NCBI RefSeq assembly: GCF_009711185.1
Contig: NZ_WMIF01000016.1
Coordinates: forward strand, 28,422-92,421
Reading direction: 5' to 3'
DNA: 64,000 nucleotides
From: Paracoccus limosus
GTDB lineage: Bacteria > Pseudomonadota > Alphaproteobacteria > Rhodobacterales > Rhodobacteraceae
Shown here: one piece after another, positions 18,871 through 26,564 of the stretch
Layout: each line of letters opens with the position of its first letter
Numbering within the stretch: position 1 is the first letter of the stretch
The notes under the pieces: model-generated
Seen by the model: the letters and a program-made list of their open reading frames with translations, nothing else
Told to the model about the DNA's origin: nothing
Databases searched by the model: none
Program-made: the position numbers and the translations under genes

Positions 18871-19668
18871 ATGAGCCGCATCGCCCTGATCGCCGGAGAG
18901 GGTCGTCTGGCCCCGGCCATCGCAGAGGCGCTTGGCCAACCGCTGGTCTATGCGCTGGATCACCTTTGCCCGGAAGTCGCGGCCAAACCCTTCCGCCTTG
19001 AACGTCTGGTGCCGTTTCTGGACGAACTGACGGAGCAGGGCGTCGATCAGGTCGTCTTTGCCGGCGCCATCCGTCGCCCCCGCATCGAGCCCGACCTGTT
19101 CGATCCGCGCACCATGGCCATCGTGCCGAAAATCCTGATGGGCATGCAATCGGGCGATGACGCTGCATTGCGCGCTGTTCTGGATGTCTTCGAAGAGGCC
19201 GGCATCCGCATCCGCTCGGTCGACGAAATCCTGCCCGAACTGGTGCCGGGCGAAGGCGTTCTGACCGGCGAACCCAGCCCCCGCGACCAGAAGGACGCCG
19301 CCCGCGCCGCCGAGATCGTCGCAGGCCTCGGCCCGCTCGACATCGGTCAGGGCGCGGTCGTGGTGCAAGGCCTGTGCCTGGCGGTTGAGGCGCTGCCCGG
19401 CACGCAGGCCATGCTGGCCTTTGCCGGATTGCACGCCGGGCTGAAACCCGATCCGAGCGGCGCCCGAGGCGTGCTCTATAAGGCACCGAAACCGGGTCAG
19501 GACCGCCGCATCGACCTGCCGACCATTGGCCCCGACACCGTGCGACAGGCGGCTGAAGCCGGGCTGGGCGGCATTGCCTGGCAGGCCGGCAGCGTCATCC
19601 TTCTGGACCGCGAGGCCGCAATCGCCAGCGCTAAGGAGGCGGGCTTGTTTCTTTGGGCGCGCGGGTGA
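18871..19668 (+). CDS. lpxI: UDP-2,3-diacylglucosamine pyrophosphatase LpxI
   Basis: The alphaproteobacterial substitute for LpxH, hydrolysing UDP-2,3-diacylglucosamine to lipid X. The 265 residues split into an N-terminal domain opening MSRIALIAGEGRLAPAIAEA and a C-terminal DUF1009 domain with QDKKDAARAAEIV-like and GLKPDPSGARGV segments. ATG at 18871 is chosen over upstream in-frame starts that lie inside lpxA. Its place between lpxA and lpxB is the normal one for the family. Confidence 0.95.
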   Translation: MSRIALIAGEGRLAPAIAEALGQPLVYALDHLCPEVAAKPFRLERLVPFLDELTEQGVDQVVFAGAIRRPRIEPDLFDPRTMAIVPKILMGMQSGDDAALRAVLDVFEEAGIRIRSVDEILPELVPGEGVLTGEPSPRDQKDAARAAEIVAGLGPLDIGQGAVVVQGLCLAVEALPGTQAMLAFAGLHAGLKPDPSGARGVLYKAPKPGQDRRIDLPTIGPDTVRQAAEAGLGGIAWQAGSVILLDREAAIASAKEAGLFLWARG

Positions 19669-19670
19669 AT

Positions 19671-19737
19671 GGGTATTTGAAAAATGGTGAAATCCCGCAG
19701 GCCGGCCTGTGGCATTCATCATTTCCCAAATACCCCC
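19671..19737. repeat. Dispersed GGGRTATTTG repeat, two inverted copies (C)
   Basis: GGGTATTTG at 19671 and its reverse complement CAAATACCC at 19727-19735 face each other across about 50 bp. Each core is followed outward-in by an A-rich ATGGTGAAAT or ATGATGAATG element, as in the other copies. The segment fills the lpxI-lpxB spacer and could form a hairpin in the mRNA without interrupting the operon. Confidence 0.6.
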
Positions 19738-19765
19738 AGCATGAGCTTGACGCAGGAGCGGTGCC

Positions 19766-20929
19766 ATGAAGTTCTTCCTGATCGCGGGCGAGCCTTCGGG
19801 GGACAATCTGGGCGGTCCGCTGATGGCTGGGCTGCGCAGTCTCGATCCAGCGGCCGAGTTTCTGGGCGTTGGTGGCCGTGCTATGGCCGCGCAGGGGCTG
19901 GAGAGCCTGTTTCCGATGGAAGAGCTGTCGGTCATGGGCATCGTCGAAGTGCTGCCGAAATACCGCCAGCTTAAGGCGCGGATCCGACAGACTGCCGAAG
20001 CGGTGGCCGCAGCCCGGCCCGATGTGCTGATCACCATCGACAGCCCGGATTTCTGTCTGCGGGTCGCGCGTGAGGCGCGGGCCCTGCTGCCGGATCTGCG
20101 CACCGTGCATTATGTGGCGCCCTCGGTCTGGGCATGGCGGGCGGGACGGGCCGGCAAGATGGCCAAGGTCATCGACCATGTTCTGGCGATCCTGCCATTT
20201 GAGCCCCCCTATATGCGTGCGGCCGGCATGAGCTGCGATTTCGTCGGCCATCCCATTGCAACTGAGCCGGTGGCGGGGCCGCTCGAGGCCGCGGAGTTCC
20301 GCGCTGCGCATGGGATCGCGGCCAATGCGCCGCTGGTCCTGTGTCTGCCCGGATCGCGCCGGGGCGAGGTGGCGCGGCTGGGGCCGCGCTTCGACGAGGC
20401 GCTGATGCGGCTGCGCGACCGCGTGCCCGAGATCCGGGTGGCGATTCCCACCGTCAGCGGAGTCTCGGCGCTGGTGCGCGACATGGCGCGGCGCTGGCCG
20501 ATGACGCCGATCGTGGTCGAGACGGCCGAGGAGCGGCGGGCGGCCTTTGCTGCGGCCGATCTGGCGCTGGCGGCCTCGGGCACGGTCAGTCTGGATCTGG
20601 CGGCCAATGACGTGCCCATGGTGATCGGCTATGACGTGGCGCCGCTGAGCCGGCTGATCATCGGTCTGTTGCTGAAAACCGACACCGTCACCCTAGTCAA
20701 TCTGGTCAGTGAGACGCGGGTGGTGCCCGAATTCCTTGGCCGGCGCTGTCAGCCGGCGCCTTTGGCGCAGGCGCTTCTGGAACTGATCGAAAGCCAAGAG
20801 GCGCAGGCCGAGCAACATGCCGCCATGGCGCTGACCATGCAGCGGCTGGGGCGCGGCGGCGAGGCTCCGGGCCTGCGCGCCGCGCGGTCGGTGCTGGCGG
20901 CGATCAGTTCTGCGCCGCGACCACGATGA
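19766..20929 (+). CDS. lpxB: Lipid-A-disaccharide synthase LpxB
   Basis: A GT-B fold glycosyltransferase joining lipid X and UDP-2,3-diacylglucosamine, peripheral at the inner membrane. The 387 residues open with FLIAGEPSGDNLGG, the family signature, and contain YVAPSVWAWR and LPGSRRGEVARL, then the donor-site ASGTVSLDLA. A GGAG site precedes the ATG. The 3' end overlaps the convergent RidA gene by 26 bp. Confidence 0.97.
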   Translation: MKFFLIAGEPSGDNLGGPLMAGLRSLDPAAEFLGVGGRAMAAQGLESLFPMEELSVMGIVEVLPKYRQLKARIRQTAEAVAAARPDVLITIDSPDFCLRVAREARALLPDLRTVHYVAPSVWAWRAGRAGKMAKVIDHVLAILPFEPPYMRAAGMSCDFVGHPIATEPVAGPLEAAEFRAAHGIAANAPLVLCLPGSRRGEVARLGPRFDEALMRLRDRVPEIRVAIPTVSGVSALVRDMARRWPMTPIVVETAEERRAAFAAADLALAASGTVSLDLAANDVPMVIGYDVAPLSRLIIGLLLKTDTVTLVNLVSETRVVPEFLGRRCQPAPLAQALLELIESQEAQAEQHAAMALTMQRLGRGGEAPGLRAARSVLAAISSAPRPR

Positions 20930-21254
20930 TCTCGACCTTGTAGTCCGGCGTCGCCAAAGCCGATTCGCCAGTGGCGCGGGCCGGGGCGTGGCCGGCGGGC
21001 ACCCAGGCGTCCCAGACGGCGTTCATTTCGGCGAAATGCGCCATGTCGGCCATCCAGACCTGCGCCGTCAGGATGCGGGTCTTGTCCGAGCCGCATTCGG
21101 CCAGCAGCCGGTCGATCTGGGCCAGAACCTCGCGGGTCTGATCGGCGACCGATTCGCCGGGTTTGCCGACTTGACCGGCCAGATAGACGATGCCGTTATG
21201 CACGACGGCCTGGCTCATGCGGGGGCCGGTTTCGACGCGTTTGATCTCGGACAT
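20904..21254 (-). CDS. RidA/YjgF family enamine/imine deaminase
   Basis: A small trimeric protein of 116 residues; RidA proteins hydrolyse reactive enamines such as 2-aminoacrylate. It belongs to the family by the VYLAGQVG strand, the WMADMAHFAEMNAVWDAW helix and PARAT with Arg93, the residue that binds the carboxylate in characterised members. Glu in the C-terminal VEIIVVAA follows the usual pattern. AGGAAGGA precedes the ATG at 21254. The upstream region on the same strand contains a terminator-like hairpin (21368-21395). Specificity among the several RidA subfamilies is not settled. Confidence 0.9.
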   Translation of the reverse strand: MSEIKRVETGPRMSQAVVHNGIVYLAGQVGKPGESVADQTREVLAQIDRLLAECGSDKTRILTAQVWMADMAHFAEMNAVWDAWVPAGHAPARATGESALATPDYKVEIIVVAAQN

Positions 21255-21367
21255 GATGATTCCTTCCTGGGTTGGGGCCACGGCACCTTGCGGCCGTCGG
21301 GCGCTGCGCCCTCATGCCAAAGCCGATGCAGCGCTTCAATGGCCGCGACCCGATTCGCGAAACAAAA

Positions 21368-21395
21368 CGCCCGGCGAAGCGGGGCCGCCGGGCGC
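21368..21395 (-). terminator. Terminator or attenuator hairpin in the RidA leader
   Basis: A perfect 9-bp stem CGCCCGGCG / CGCCGGGCG with a 9-base loop is followed on the minus strand by TTTTGTTT. It lies 114 bp upstream of the RidA start and points towards it. No minus-strand gene ends here. A minus-strand GCCGGGCGC (21459-21467) can pair with the first terminator arm, giving a possible antiterminator. The 350-bp spacer 21255-21604 otherwise shows no gene. Confidence 0.55.
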
Positions 21396-21604
21396 AGGGA
21401 TATGTGATGGGGGACATCAGGGACAAGACTAGCCGGTCCAGACGACAGCAGGATGACAGCGCCCGGCACCGCCTTGCGCAGGGGTTTCCTTTGGTCCGGG
21501 GGATTGTCTGCGGAATGAACGACTTGGCGGTTCGGGCAGGCCGCCCATTGACCTTGGCGCCGCAAGCCGGTCAGATGGCGCCGATACACGTCACGGAGGG
21601 ACAT

Positions 21605-22000
21605 ATGCGACTGATTGCGGTTCTGGCCTGCGGGATCTCGCTGCTTTCGGCCTGCAGCAGCCCCGACAAATATACCGAGGTGATCGCCGCCTCGCAGCCG
21701 CCCAGCCCGGCGCTGAAGGCGCAGATCGTCACCGGAGCCAAGAAGCTGCTGTTCGATCCCGCCTCGATCAAGGACGCCGAGATCTCGAACGTCGCCACCT
21801 TCCCCAGCGGCGGGCAGGGCGTCTGCGTCCGCGCCGACAGCAAGAACGTGAAGGGGGTCTATGTCGGGCCCCAGATCATGGGTCTGGCGATGCGCGACGG
21901 CAAGCTGATCGATGGCACGCTGAACCATCCGATCTGCAACCGGATCGACGTGCCCTGGCAGCCGTTCCCCGAGCTGAACGCGCTGGCTCGGCGCAAGTAA
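21605..22000 (+). CDS. Small lipoprotein, unknown function
   Basis: A 131-residue exported lipoprotein: signal peptide MRLIAVLACGISLLSAC with lipobox LSAC and acylated Cys17. The mature part has LLFDPASIKDAEIS, which resembles a short repeat seen in small periplasmic proteins of this order, and a Cys at VCVRAD and another at ICNR that could form a disulfide. GGAGGG precedes the ATG. No named family was recognised. It is divergent from RidA and ends 69 bp before tRNA-Leu. Confidence 0.75.
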   Translation: MRLIAVLACGISLLSACSSPDKYTEVIAASQPPSPALKAQIVTGAKKLLFDPASIKDAEISNVATFPSGGQGVCVRADSKNVKGVYVGPQIMGLAMRDGKLIDGTLNHPICNRIDVPWQPFPELNALARRK

Positions 22001-22069
22001 AGGCCGCGCGGCGTGATGCGAAGGCTTGAGTGGCGGCAGGAATTGTGATTCTTCGCCGCAGGCCTCGCT

Positions 22070-22151
22070 GCGGGTGTGGTGGAATGGTAGACACAAGGAA
22101 CTTAAAATTCCCGGCCTAGGCGTGAGGGTTCGAATCCCTCCACCCGCACCA
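22070..22151 (+). tRNA. tRNA-Leu (UAA)
   Basis: The acceptor arms GCGGGTG and CACCCGC pair over 7 bp, the discriminator is A and CCA is encoded. The T arm reads GAGGGTTCGAATCCCTC. The anticodon loop CTTAAAA presents TAA, so the charge is leucine. The variable arm (about CGGCCTAGGCGT) is of the class II type. A small CCGGC-GAGCTT-GCCGG hairpin immediately after the gene could end transcription. There is no sign of an integrase or att duplication. Confidence 0.96.
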
Positions 22152-22372
22152 GTTCCGGCGAGCTTGCCGGGATGGCTTTCAGACCCGGCCGCAGGCTTTC
22201 GCCGGGGTTGGGCGGCCTGATTTCGTCCCCTATGCAGCCCCGGCCCTGTGGCCGGCGGGGCATCGGCGGCGGGGCGTTATCTGCGGCATTTTAGCGGCCG
22301 GATTGATCGGTGGGCGCGATGGTGCTCTCACGGGAACACGTATTTCTCTGTGTTTTCATTGTGAGGTTCCCT

Positions 22373-22750
22373 ATGCGGCACTCTTTGCTTTTGTCTTTCC
22401 TTGGGCTGGCGGTGATCGCCGGCTGCGCGCAGACCACGATCCAGCCGATGTCGAAGGACACGTTCAAGATCGCCACCAATGCCGCGCCCGCCTGCGGCCC
22501 CAATGGCGCGCGCAACGTGGCCTTCAAGTCCGCCTCGGTCGAGGTCATTCGCCGGGGTTACGACAAGTTCGTGATTGTCGGCGACAACCACAACTCGGAC
22601 TTCTGGTCCGGCGCGCATGAGCAGGACATGGTGGTGCGGATCATTCCCGAAGGCAGCCGCGAGGCGGCGAATGCCCTGTCGGCGCGGCAGCAGCTGGGCG
22701 ACGATTGGCAAGAGCAACTGGCCAAGGGCTCGCCGACGACCTGCGGCTGA
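22373..22750 (+). CDS. Small lipoprotein, unknown function
   Basis: A 125-residue exported lipoprotein with signal peptide MRHSLLLSFLGLAVIAGC and lipobox IAGC (Cys18). The mature domain has two cysteines (AACGPNG and the terminal TTCG) and a YDKFVIVGDNHNSDF segment. GAGG precedes the ATG. I recognise no domain. It is not similar to the lipoprotein at 21605 apart from the lipobox. The 221-bp spacer to tRNA-Leu has only GC-rich hairpins. Confidence 0.75.
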   Translation: MRHSLLLSFLGLAVIAGCAQTTIQPMSKDTFKIATNAAPACGPNGARNVAFKSASVEVIRRGYDKFVIVGDNHNSDFWSGAHEQDMVVRIIPEGSREAANALSARQQLGDDWQEQLAKGSPTTCG

Positions 22751-22764
22751 CCGCAAGCGCGGCA

Positions 22765-22796
22765 GGCCCAGCCCCCGCCAAGCGGGGGGCCGGGCC
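22765..22796. terminator. Convergent GC-rich hairpin between lipoprotein and metG
   Basis: An 11-bp stem (GGCCC then GCCCCC, interrupted by one A-C mismatch) surrounds an 8-base loop, exactly in the 53-bp gap between two convergent stop codons. It has no T-run, so it may act as a processing or Rho-assisted end rather than a classic intrinsic terminator. Confidence 0.5.
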
Positions 22797-22803
22797 GGGC
22801 GGT

Positions 22804-24522
22804 TCAGGTGCGGATGCCCTTGAACCGCTCTTGCCATTCGTCGCGTTGCTCGTCGCTGATCTTGGCAAACAGCACCTCGGGCACGGTAAAGGCATGGCCG
22901 GCGGGCAGGGCCTGCAGGGCGGCGGCGACGTCGCCCGGCCAGTCGCGGATTTCGGTCTGCATCGCCGCCAGCATCGCATCGGCGGCAAAGGGAATGAACG
23001 GTGCCGACAGGACCGCGTAAAGCCGGATCAGGTTCAGGCCCAGCCGCACCTGCATGGCGGCGCGCGCCTCGTCGGTCTTGATCGTGGTCCAGGGGGCGGC
23101 GGATTGCAGATATTCGTTGCCCAGGACCCAGATCGCGCGCAGCTCGGTGGCGGACTTGCGGACCTCCATATGGTCCATGAAGCCTTCATAGGCGCGGACG
23201 CGGGCGGTCAACGCCGCGATCAGCGCCTCTTCCTCGGGGCCGTAGCTGCCGCCTTCGGGGATGACCTCGCCGAACTTTGCGCGACAGAACTTGGTGATGC
23301 GGCTGACGAAATTGCCCAGCACATCGGCCAGGTCCTTGTTCACCGATTGCTGGAAATTGTCCCAGGTGAACTCGCTGTCACCCGATTCCGGGGCGTGCGA
23401 CAAGAGCCACCAGCGCCAGTAATCGGCGGGCAGGATCGACAGCGCCTGATCCATGAACACGCCACGCCCCTGCGAGGTCGAGAACTGGCCGCCATCATAG
23501 GTCAGGTAGTTGAAGGACTTGATGTAATCGACCAGCTTCCACGGCTCGCCCGAGCCGATGATGGTGGCCGGGAAGCTGAGCGTGTGGAAGGGCACGTTAT
23601 CCTTGCCCATGAACTGGGTATAGGTCACGTCCTCGGCGCCCTCGTCCAGACGCCACCAGCGGCGCCATGCGCTGTCGGGCAGGCCCTTGGCGTCGGTGCC
23701 CTCGGCGGTGCCGGCAATATATTCGATGGGTGCGTCGAACCAGACGTAAAAGACCTTGCCCTCCATCCCCGGCCAGGGCTGGTCGCCCTTTTTCACCGGG
23801 ATGCCCCAGTCCAGATCGCGGGTGATGCCGCGATCCTGCAAGCCGTCGCCGTCATTGAGCCATTTGCGCGCGATCGAGGTGGTCAGGATCGGCCAGTCGG
23901 TCTTGCTGTCGATCCATGCCGCGATCTGATCCTTCAGCGCGCGCTGGCGCAGATACAGGTGCTTGGTCGCGCGCACCTCCAGATTGGTCGAGCCGCTGAT
24001 GGCGCTGCGTGGGTTGATCAGGTCGGTCGGGTCCAGCTGTTTGGTGCAGTTTTCGCACTGGTCGCCGCGCGCCTTGTCATAGCCGCAGTTCGGGCAGGTG
24101 CCCTCGATATAGCGGTCGGGCAGGAAGCGGCCATCGTCGATGGAATAGACCTGGCTTTCCGCGACTTCGGTGATCCAGCCGTTTTCGTCCAGCTTGCCGG
24201 CGAAATGCTGGGTCAGGACGTGGTTGCGTTCCGACGACGAGCGCCCGAAATGGTCGAAGGACAGGCCGAAATTGCGGGCGATCTCGGCCTGCATCTCATG
24301 CATCTCGGCGCAATAGACCGGGACGGGTTTGCCGGATTTCTTGGCGGCCAGCTCGGCCGGGGTGCCGTGCTCGTCGGTGGCGCAGATGAACATCACCTCA
24401 TGGCCGCGTTCCCGCAGATATCGGGCGTACAGATCGGCCGGCAGTTGCGAGCCGACCAGATTGCCGAGGTGCTTGATCCCGTTGATATAGGGGATCGCCG
24501 AGGTGATGAGATGCCGGGCCAT
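22804..24522 (-). CDS. metG: Methionyl-tRNA synthetase
   Basis: Class I synthetase charging tRNA-Met, 572 residues. The HIGH-type motif is seen as KHLGN near the start, and the knuckle [17 protein letters not shown] carries four zinc-binding cysteines near residues 140-155. The KMSKS position reads FSTSQGRG, the version common in this bacterial subgroup. ATG at 24522 is chosen because the domain begins [12 protein letters not shown]. Upstream are a MerR-type promoter and a short remnant frame. The C-terminal dimer domain of longer enzymes is absent. Confidence 0.96.
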   Translation of the reverse strand: MARHLITSAIPYINGIKHLGNLVGSQLPADLYARYLRERGHEVMFICATDEHGTPAELAAKKSGKPVPVYCAEMHEMQAEIARNFGLSFDHFGRSSSERNHVLTQHFAGKLDENGWITEVAESQVYSIDDGRFLPDRYIEGTCPNCGYDKARGDQCENCTKQLDPTDLINPRSAISGSTNLEVRATKHLYLRQRALKDQIAAWIDSKTDWPILTTSIARKWLNDGDGLQDRGITRDLDWGIPVKKGDQPWPGMEGKVFYVWFDAPIEYIAGTAEGTDAKGLPDSAWRRWWRLDEGAEDVTYTQFMGKDNVPFHTLSFPATIIGSGEPWKLVDYIKSFNYLTYDGGQFSTSQGRGVFMDQALSILPADYWRWWLLSHAPESGDSEFTWDNFQQSVNKDLADVLGNFVSRITKFCRAKFGEVIPEGGSYGPEEEALIAALTARVRAYEGFMDHMEVRKSATELRAIWVLGNEYLQSAAPWTTIKTDEARAAMQVRLGLNLIRLYAVLSAPFIPFAADAMLAAMQTEIRDWPGDVAAALQALPAGHAFTVPEVLFAKISDEQRDEWQERFKGIRT

Positions 24523-24550
24523 ATGCGCGTCCTTGTCTGTTGCGCGATTT

Positions 24551-24655
24551 CTAGCCCGGCAGGCTGGCAAGGGAAAGGGTCAGGCGGCGGCGGCAAACAC
24601 CTCCTTGGCCGCGAAAAGCCCGTTCAGCGCGGCGGGCCAGTTCGGCAATCTTCAT
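24551..24655 (-). pseudogene. Probable MerR-family regulator remnant
   Basis: A 34-codon frame that opens MKIAELARR, the standard N-terminal helix start of MerR-type regulators, with AGGA upstream. After these residues the frame departs from the family (AERAFRGQGG) and stops, so the winged helix and effector domain are missing. The same DNA in another frame reads LNGLFAAKEVFAAAA before a stop. It lies just downstream of a 19-bp-spacer promoter. A large internal deletion is the simplest reading; a genuine leader peptide is possible. Confidence 0.45.
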
Positions 24656-24684
24656 GCGTCCCGATTCCTGTCAGACTTTGCACA

Positions 24685-24715
24685 GGGCTACGGGTTTGAG
24701 CGCGCTCTAAGTCAA
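24685..24715 (-). promoter_or_regulatory. MerR-type promoter with 19-bp spacer
   Basis: On the minus strand TTGACT is separated by exactly 19 bp from TAGCCC. The spacer holds a dyad TTAGAGCGCGCTCAAA, perfect over its central 10 bp and with one mismatched pair further out. An overlong spacer filled by a dyad is the hallmark of MerR-family controlled promoters, where the regulator twists DNA to realign the elements. It would drive the remnant frame at 24655 and perhaps metG. Confidence 0.6.
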
Positions 24716-24732
24716 GCGGCGGCTGCCGGGGA

Positions 24733-25281
24733 TCAGTCGGGCAGGATAAAGCCCTGCACCGGGTATTTGGCGCCCAGCTGGCCGGGGGCGCTTTCCAGCC
24801 GCACCATCGACCAGTCATTGGCCGGCGAGACATCGACCGCCAGCATGTCGCGCGAGACCCTGTTGCGCTGCCAGTTGCTGTGATCCAGCCGCACCTGCCG
24901 GTCCGACACCATCTGCGAGACGACGGCGACATGGCCGTTGGGGTTCTTGCGCGTGGGCAGGAAGCTCATCACCGCGCCGATCTCGGGTTCATTGCTGCGC
25001 GCGTATTTGCCGCGCGCCTGATCCCACCATGTCCGGGCATTGCCAAACAGGTTGATGCCGCTGAGATCGCGGGCAAAGGGCACGCACCAGACGCGCTGGC
25101 CGGTCTTTTGCTTGCGCTGCACCTCGACAAGGGCATTGGTCAGCCGGTCCTCGGAAATGCGGCCCATGCGGATGTCGGGGCCCGCGTTCTGCGTGGGCGT
25201 GGTCGTGGCGCATCCGGCCAGAGTGGTCAGGCAAAGGGCGGCCGTCGCAGCCATGATGCGGAACTTGCAAAGCGCGGACAT
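24733..25281 (-). CDS. CHAP-domain lipoprotein, probable peptidoglycan amidase
   Basis: A 182-residue exported protein with lipobox LAGC (Cys24) and a CHAP-type cysteine peptidase domain. The nucleophile candidate is Cys66 (VWCVPFAR), the general base His117 (GHVAVVS) and the third residue Asn136 (DHSNW). CHAP enzymes cut peptidoglycan amide bonds, so action on the cell wall from the outer membrane is the natural inference. The start at 25281 has no clear ribosome site, and an inner ATG at 25254 would leave a shorter signal peptide. It is 18 bp from the MerR-type promoter. Confidence 0.85.
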   Translation of the reverse strand: MSALCKFRIMAATAALCLTTLAGCATTTPTQNAGPDIRMGRISEDRLTNALVEVQRKQKTGQRVWCVPFARDLSGINLFGNARTWWDQARGKYARSNEPEIGAVMSFLPTRKNPNGHVAVVSQMVSDRQVRLDHSNWQRNRVSRDMLAVDVSPANDWSMVRLESAPGQLGAKYPVQGFILPD

Positions 25282-25374
25282 AAGAGAGGCGATCTCGCTA
25301 TCTTGGTCTTGGTTCGCGCGAGAGCTACCATCCGTGGTAATTTTATCGCAATAGGCCCTTTGTCTGCGCGGCCG

Positions 25375-25815
25375 TCATCGGCGGGATCTTGCGCGTTCGG
25401 CGTCCTGCGCCATAGCGCGGCGCAGAATCGCGGCGACGCTGGCGCTTTGGGGCAGGGCGCCCGACAACACCTCGCCGACCGGCACCCAAGCCGCGTCCAG
25501 GGCGTCGTCGCCGGCCACCGGCTGACCCGAGACATAGTCACAAAGCACCGCCGCCAGCAGGAAATGAAAACGCAGGGCGCCATCGGCCCCGCGTTCGATC
25601 ACGTCCACATTGTCCAGATACGCCAAGGGCTTGGCGATGACGCCGGTTTCCTCGGCCAGTTCGCGGGCCGCCGCATCAAGCGCGGTTTCGCCCGCCTCGA
25701 CATGGCCGCCCGGATAGCCCCATAGTCCGGCATCGGGCGGATTGCGCCGCCGCACCAGCAGCACCCTGTCGCCCTGCAGCGTCACCGCCAGCGCGGCAAG
25801 GCGGGGAAAGGACAT
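25375..25815 (-). CDS. NUDIX hydrolase
   Basis: A 146-residue pyrophosphohydrolase. The Nudix box begins GGHVEAGET and continues with RELAEETGV, giving the full GX5EX7REUXEEXGU pattern near residues 37-59. The N-terminal AVTLQGDRVLLVRRR strand and an aromatic YLDNVDVI segment are typical of ADP-ribose or nucleotide-type members, but the substrate is not defined by sequence. It starts one base after the gcrA stop, so the two are one operon. Confidence 0.9.
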   Translation of the reverse strand: MSFPRLAALAVTLQGDRVLLVRRRNPPDAGLWGYPGGHVEAGETALDAAARELAEETGVIAKPLAYLDNVDVIERGADGALRFHFLLAAVLCDYVSGQPVAGDDALDAAWVPVGEVLSGALPQSASVAAILRRAMAQDAERARSRR

Positions 25816-25816
25816 G

Positions 25817-26434
25817 TCAGCGCCGGCGGTCGCGGCGCGCGCTCATCGGCTGGAAGGCCACGCCGACATGGGCCTCGCAATAGGGTTTGCCGGGGGCCGA
25901 GGGCAGGCCGCAGAACCAGAACTTGTCGGTCGCCGGATCGCCAATCGGCCATTTGCAGGTCCGCTCGGTCAGCTCCATCAGCGTCAGCTTGCGGGCGCGC
26001 TTTTCCACCTCGCGCACCGAGGCCAGCGCCTCGGGGCTGATTTCATTGGCCGAGGGTTGCGGCGGCAGCGGCTGGCCGGCCGGCACGATCGGGCGGCGGT
26101 TGAAGCTGACGGCCTGCTGCGGCGCGGGCTCGGGAGCGGCGGCGGGCTCGGCGGCCTTGGCCGGCTCAGGCGCGGGTTTCGGCTCGGGCGCCGGGGCGGC
26201 GGCTGCGGCCGGTTTCGGCTCGGGCTTGGGTTCAGGCGCGGGGGCCGGGGCGGCAGCGGCGGCCGGGGCGGCGGCGCTTTCGTCCTCGTTGCGGTTCGAC
26301 AGGCCCAGCCGGTGGACCTTGCCAATGACGGCGTTTCGGGTGACGCCGCCCAGTTCCTTGGCGATCTGGCTCGCGGACTGACCCTCGGCCCACATGCGTT
26401 TCAGAGTCTCGACGCGCTCATCGGTCCAGGACAT
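25817..26434 (-). CDS. gcrA: GcrA cell cycle regulator
   Basis: A DNA-binding transcription factor of the alphaproteobacterial cell cycle, which in Caulobacter binds methylated GANTC sites with sigma70. The 205 residues open MSWTDERVETLKRMWAEGQS, the exact style of the family, with a helix-turn-helix up to NAVIGKVHRLGLSNR, then a long Ala/Pro/Glu-rich linker and a C-terminal conserved CKWPIGDPA segment with two cysteines. The ATG at 26434 has AGGAAAGG before it. It is followed at one base by a nudix gene. Confidence 0.95.
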   Translation of the reverse strand: MSWTDERVETLKRMWAEGQSASQIAKELGGVTRNAVIGKVHRLGLSNRNEDESAAAPAAAAAPAPAPEPKPEPKPAAAAAPAPEPKPAPEPAKAAEPAAAPEPAPQQAVSFNRRPIVPAGQPLPPQPSANEISPEALASVREVEKRARKLTLMELTERTCKWPIGDPATDKFWFCGLPSAPGKPYCEAHVGVAFQPMSARRDRRR

Positions 26435-26564
26435 GGCTTGCCTTTCCTGCGCCAGACCCTGTCCGACGCCCTTCTTGTTCGTGGCTTCAATTCCGCTAGA
26501 CCCGGGCTTAAATCCGGGGATAGCCAGATTTACCTGCACAAGCCCGCAAATTCAAGGAGCGCCG

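Noticed and set aside
22070..22151. Integration site at tRNA-Leu
   Set aside because: No integrase, no duplicated tRNA 3' end and no compositional change follows; both sides are ordinary small lipoprotein genes.
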